This document shows positions 16,463 through 22,642 of a stretch of 22,642 nt of DNA, piece by piece. The translations under genes and the position numbers were made by a program. Each line of letters starts with the position of its first letter. Within the stretch, counting starts at the first letter, position 1. The DNA is taken from NCBI GenBank assembly GCA_900554465.1, contig USHF01000005.1, positions 1 to 22,642 of the forward strand. The letters are read 5' to 3'. The notes below the pieces were generated by a model. That model saw nothing but the letters and a program-made list of their open reading frames with translations. It was not told where the DNA came from and ran no database searches. Source of the stretch: an uncultured Collinsella sp. (GTDB lineage Bacteria; Actinomycetota; Coriobacteriia; Coriobacteriales; Coriobacteriaceae).

Positions 16463-17428
16463 ATGGCTGATAAGAACCCTTTGACTCCGGAAGAAGTGAC
16501 GGAGTTATTCTCCGAAATCGATGCATCCGGCGTCTTGGATCCTACGCTCGCCAAAAAGCGTACCGAGCGCATGCGCGAGAAAGAGGCTGCCGTCAAGCGC
16601 GGTGACAAGGCGACGCTGGCGCGGCTGCGCAGCGAGGACCGCGCGAGCCAGGCAAAACATATCGACCCGCTGTCCGAGGACGACCCTTCGGGTTCGCAGG
16701 TGAGCCACACCATTACGAAGACTGCCATGGCCGTGGTTATCGGCATCTTGGTGCTGATTGTGGGCATGCAGATTGGCTACGGCGTGATGCGACGCCTGAA
16801 TACCGCGAACCTCTCCGAGAGCGTTTCGGTAGATACCGTCTCGACCGCGCTCAAGGGTGGACTCGAATGGGGTAATGGCTTTACGCAGTTCCCGCTCGAT
16901 TTTACCGTCGACGAGGCCGATGAGCGCGCGGGCACGGTTGAGGTGACAGTGCTGGATACGTCTTCTGCCAATGAACTCGAGCTGCTGTCCAACGGTCAGA
17001 TTCAGGCGGCGGCGCTCGCAACCAACGCCTTGCTCAACGACAAGATCGACCGCGTGGTGTATAACGTTCACGCCTATATCAACGAGGACAGCAGAATCCA
17101 GCACGATTCCTTCTTTGGCATGTTTCCCGCCCGGGGGCACCAAAGCGCCATCCTGACGTTCGTCTGGACCAAGAGTTCGTCCAACGCCACGAGTATCGAC
17201 TGGAAGATGCGCATCGTAAGCATGGACGACACCATTGCCGAGCGCATTCAAAAACAGGTGAACTCGGTTTCATCGCTGATCGAGGACCCGGTGGTGAGCC
17301 AGACCAAGATTGACGAGGAAAAGGCCGAACGTGACCTGGAGCATCGTCTGCATGGCCGCGAGATTTTCCGCGGCGGAAAGCCCGATCGCACGCCGTCCGA
17401 GCTGCTGGAGCAGGACAAGCAAAAGTAG
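16463..17428 (+). CDS. Single-pass membrane protein, unrecognised
   Basis: A 321-residue protein. The first 85 residues are soluble, charged and probably helical. One hydrophobic segment follows (about 88-110, TAMAVVIGILVLIVGMQIGYGV), then an extracytoplasmic or lumenal domain of about 190 residues with mixed strand-like segments, ending in a charged Glu/Lys/Arg-rich tail. GGAAG precedes the ATG. It starts 19 bp after the ABC transporter and shares its downstream terminator, so the two form an operon and may act together at the membrane. No family is recognised. Confidence 0.75.
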   Translation: MADKNPLTPEEVTELFSEIDASGVLDPTLAKKRTERMREKEAAVKRGDKATLARLRSEDRASQAKHIDPLSEDDPSGSQVSHTITKTAMAVVIGILVLIVGMQIGYGVMRRLNTANLSESVSVDTVSTALKGGLEWGNGFTQFPLDFTVDEADERAGTVEVTVLDTSSANELELLSNGQIQAAALATNALLNDKIDRVVYNVHAYINEDSRIQHDSFFGMFPARGHQSAILTFVWTKSSSNATSIDWKMRIVSMDDTIAERIQKQVNSVSSLIEDPVVSQTKIDEEKAERDLEHRLHGREIFRGGKPDRTPSELLEQDKQK

Positions 17429-17451
17429 CCCGCAGCCATATAGAACGATGC

Positions 17452-17491
17452 CATCCCGCGTGAGTCACAAGCCCACGCGGGATGATTTTTT
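17452..17491 (+). terminator. Rho-independent terminator after the membrane protein gene
   Basis: A perfect 11-bp stem CATCCCGCGTG (17452-17462) and CACGCGGGATG (17474-17484) is followed by A and six T. Confidence 0.92.
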
Positions 17492-17562
17492 ATCCCGTCC
17501 CAGAAAAATCATTATGCATAGGAAGTCATAATTATCATTTTGTAAACAATTCTATGTAATTA

Positions 17563-17591
17563 ATGCCATAGACGATGCTTGCGGTTAGAAT
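17563..17591 (+). promoter_or_regulatory. Promoter of carAB
   Basis: ATGCCA (17563-17568) and TAGAAT (17586-17591) are 17 bp apart; transcription would start near 17598. The region upstream (about 17505-17565) is unusually AT-rich for this genome and could act as an UP element or bind a regulator. The -10 box sits in the centre of a perfect palindrome, CTTGCGGT and ACCGCAAG (17578-17599), a possible operator. Confidence 0.55.
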
Positions 17592-17612
17592 ACCGCAAGG
17601 CCTAACTGCACA

Positions 17613-17645
17613 CCTTTAAGCCGGTCCCGTGAGACCGGGAAGGAG
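17613..17645 (+). promoter_or_regulatory. Candidate PyrR-binding loop covering the carA ribosome binding site
   Basis: The hairpin CCGGTC (17621-17626), hexaloop CCGTGA, GACCGG (17633-17638) fits the PyrR loop pattern C-N-G-N-G-A and the wider UCC-N-G-N-GAG core. An internal purine-rich bulge (TAAG/G) and a lower stem CCTT (17613-17616) with AAGG (17640-17643) follow, as in known PyrR sites. The lower stem would hide the Shine-Dalgarno AAGGAG (17640-17645). This predicts repression of carA translation by PyrR with UMP, as described for mycobacterial pyr mRNA. A pyrR gene is not in the window. Confidence 0.6.
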
Positions 17646-17649
17646 AACT

Positions 17650-19095
17650 ATGGCGAACAACCATATTGCGGGCGCTGTCGCCCGCACCGTCGCGCCCAGC
17701 GAGCTGTGCCAGCGTATGCTGGCTAAAACCAGCAAGGGCACCTGTGGTCCCTGCATCCTGTATCTTGAGGATGGGACCATTTTTTATGGCCGTGCATGTG
17801 GTGCCGAGGGCACCGCAACCGGCGAGGTCTGCTTTAACACGTCGCTCGAGGGCTACTTTGAGGTCATGACCGACCCGAGCTATGCCGGCCAAATCGTAAC
17901 CATGACCTATCCGCAGATTGGTAACTACGGCATTGACGAGGCAGACGTCCAGTCGGCCTTCCCCGGCGATACCGCTCGTCCCGCGAGCGCGCCCGCTATG
18001 CGCGGCATGGTCGTCCATGACATGTGCGCCACGCCTTCTAACTGGCGCTCGGCCGTCAGCGTACCGGCGTACCTGCGCGCTCACGGCATCGTCGCTATCG
18101 AGGGTGTCGACACTCGTGCTCTTGTGCGTCACCTGCGCGACAACGGCTCCAAGATGGGCATTATCTCGACGGAGGTCTTTGACGTCGCCGAGCTTGCCGA
18201 GCGCCTGTCCGCCGCGCCCACGCTGGTCGGTGAGAACCTGGTCAAGACCGTGAGCTGCCCTGAGCCCCATATCTTTGCTGCGAGCGACCTGCCCGCCGAG
18301 CATAATTTTGCGCTGACTCCTGCTGTCCCCGCCCGCCACAACGTGGTCGCGTACGACTGCGGCGTCAAGCGCGGCATCCTGGAGGGCCTGGTCCGTGCCG
18401 GCTGCAACCTCACCGTCGTGCCGTGGGATACGCCCGCGCGTCAGGTGCTCGACATGAATCCCGATGGCGTCTTTTTGTCCAACGGCCCCGGCGACCCCGA
18501 TGCCGTGGTGGAGACCTACGAGCAGGTACAGCAGCTGATCGGCAAGGTGCCGGTCTTTGGCATCTGCCTCGGTCATCAGATGATCAGCTTGGCGTGCGGC
18601 GCCCAGATGGAAAAGCTCAAATTCGGTCACCGTGGCGGCAACCAGCCGGTTATGAATCTAGTCAGCCGCCGCGTGGAGATTACCGCGCAAAACCACGGCT
18701 TCGGACTGCTGTTTCCCAGCTTGGGCAAGCTCGTCCCCGAGCTTTCGGGCGGCGAGACCGAGCACGCGGCCGATGGCGATCTGCGCATCTGGGTACGCCG
18801 CGGTATCGCGCCGGTCGTGATGAACGAGCGTTTCGGCCGCATTCGCCTGACGCACGTGAATCTCAATGACGGCACCGCCGAGGGCATCCAGCTGCTCGAC
18901 GCGCCGTGCTTCTCGGTCCAGTATCATCCCGAGGCCTCGCCCGGCCCCACCGATGCCCACTATCTCTTTACCGCCTTTATGCGACTCATGGACGGCGAGG
19001 AGAACTACCTGGACATCGACACCGCGAAGGACCGCCTAGCTGGCTGGAATTTCGCTGACAATGGTTCCGCCGCGACCGAGACCGAGGAGAACTAA
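17650..19095 (+). CDS. carA: Carbamoyl-phosphate synthase small (glutaminase) subunit
   Basis: A 481-residue protein, longer than the usual 360-390. The N-terminal CarA domain starts near residue 35 (LYLEDGTIFYGRA, VCFNTSLEGYFEVMTDPSYAGQIVTMTYP, IGNYG). The class I amidotransferase domain has nucleophile C306 (FGICLGHQ), and H426 and E428 (YHPEASPGP). About 45 extra residues lie between QNHGF and RLTHVN, plus an N-terminal extension. It supplies ammonia from glutamine to CarB for carbamoyl phosphate, shared by pyrimidine and arginine synthesis. Start 17650 follows AAGGAG; an upstream in-frame codon at 17629 falls within the leader hairpin. carB begins 2 bp after the stop. Confidence 0.97.
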   Translation: MANNHIAGAVARTVAPSELCQRMLAKTSKGTCGPCILYLEDGTIFYGRACGAEGTATGEVCFNTSLEGYFEVMTDPSYAGQIVTMTYPQIGNYGIDEADVQSAFPGDTARPASAPAMRGMVVHDMCATPSNWRSAVSVPAYLRAHGIVAIEGVDTRALVRHLRDNGSKMGIISTEVFDVAELAERLSAAPTLVGENLVKTVSCPEPHIFAASDLPAEHNFALTPAVPARHNVVAYDCGVKRGILEGLVRAGCNLTVVPWDTPARQVLDMNPDGVFLSNGPGDPDAVVETYEQVQQLIGKVPVFGICLGHQMISLACGAQMEKLKFGHRGGNQPVMNLVSRRVEITAQNHGFGLLFPSLGKLVPELSGGETEHAADGDLRIWVRRGIAPVVMNERFGRIRLTHVNLNDGTAEGIQLLDAPCFSVQYHPEASPGPTDAHYLFTAFMRLMDGEENYLDIDTAKDRLAGWNFADNGSAATETEEN

Positions 19096-19096
19096 C

Positions 19097-22411
<3,315 letters not shown>

Positions 22412-22423
22412 GTTGAGCTGGCC

Positions 22424-22512
22424 GGCCGGGGCGGAGGGGGCCGAGTTTCCCTCTTCGCTCCGGCTGCAAGCAGAGTCGCTCAGGAGGAAACTCGGCCCCT
22501 CCCGCCCCGGCC
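22424..22512. repeat. Long hairpin after carB (27-bp arms)
   Basis: Arms 22424-22450 and 22486-22512 pair at 25 of 27 positions around a 35-nt loop; each arm runs from GGCCGGGGCGG to the CCGAGTTTCC end. There is no T run. The size suggests a repetitive palindromic or MITE-like element, or a strong 3' mRNA structure for carAB. Confidence 0.75.
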
Positions 22513-22593
22513 TGCGGTGACTTGGCTGCACCGTGTGCTGCCGAAGGGGCTTTGCGCGATGACTAGGGCTGAAAGAGAAAGTGAGTGTGGGCT

Positions 22594-22642
22594 CTGTCTC
22601 TTATACACATCTGACGCTGCCGACGACTCCTTACGTGTAGAT
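22594..22642. other. Illumina Nextera/P5 adapter sequence (not genomic)
   Basis: CTGTCTCTTATACACATCT (22594-22612) is the Tn5 mosaic end; GACGCTGCCGACGA (22613-22626) is the reverse complement of the Nextera read-1 tail; CTCCTTAC (22627-22634) sits in the i5 index position (reverse complement GTAAGGAG, which I recall as Nextera index 505); GTGTAGAT (22635-22642) starts the reverse complement of the P5 primer. Confidence 0.97.

Noticed and set aside
22559..22593. Possible start of a gene after carB (M-T-R-A-E-R-E)
   Set aside because: Only about 11 codons before the adapter, with weak ribosome binding spacing; a pyrimidine gene might follow carB but this cannot be shown.

Overview
The window looks like chromosomal DNA from a high-GC Gram-positive bacterium of the Coriobacteriia, most likely Collinsella or a close relative. 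This is inferred from codon usage strongly biased to G/C-ending codons, GC-rich single-gene terminators, the housekeeping gene order and the long carbamoyl-phosphate synthetase proteins; no database was searched. The right end is not genomic: the last 49 bases are Illumina Nextera/P5 adapter sequence, so position 22593 is effectively a contig end.

Layout. (1) 1-275, minus: the N-terminal part of a DUF151/bifunctional-nuclease (BFN) family gene, cut by the window edge. (2) 446-909: a three-tRNA cluster (Ile-GAT, Ala-TGC, Ile-GAT) with promoter and terminators. (3) 1050-2417: a second BFN-family gene, a small membrane protein and an unrecognised acidic protein, followed by typA (2535-4373) and a strong terminator. 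(4) 4502-6443, minus: a secreted/membrane bactofilin-like protein and a TRIC/YadS-type channel protein. (5) 6558-7145: a structure-rich intergenic region with a long palindrome, three consecutive perfect hairpins, a 3' tRNA-Ser fragment and two intact minus-strand tRNA-Ser genes (CGA and GGA). (6) 7507-9358: the rpsF-ssb-rpsR-rplI operon with its own promoter and terminator. (7) dnaB (9517-10908), then purA with a promoter overlapping the dnaB stop. (8) purD with a TTG start, and a Nudix ADP-ribose pyrophosphatase-like gene. (9) An ABC half-exporter and a single-pass membrane protein, ended by a clear terminator. (10) carA-carB for carbamoyl phosphate synthesis, preceded by a leader that matches a PyrR-binding RNA loop and can pair with the carA Shine-Dalgarno. 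(11) A 27-bp-arm hairpin after carB, about 80 bp of undetermined sequence, then adapter.

Functionally this is mostly core genome: translation (typA, S6, S18, L9, tRNAs), replication (ssb, dnaB), purine synthesis (purA, purD) and pyrimidine/arginine precursor synthesis (carAB). The less ordinary material is the pair of divergent BFN paralogues around the tRNA cluster, the uncharacterised genes before typA, the bactofilin-like protein with a perfect palindrome before its start, several long intergenic hairpins, tRNA genes with stem mismatches, and the candidate PyrR element. I did not find a defence system, CRISPR array, prophage, transposase or other clearly new multi-gene system.
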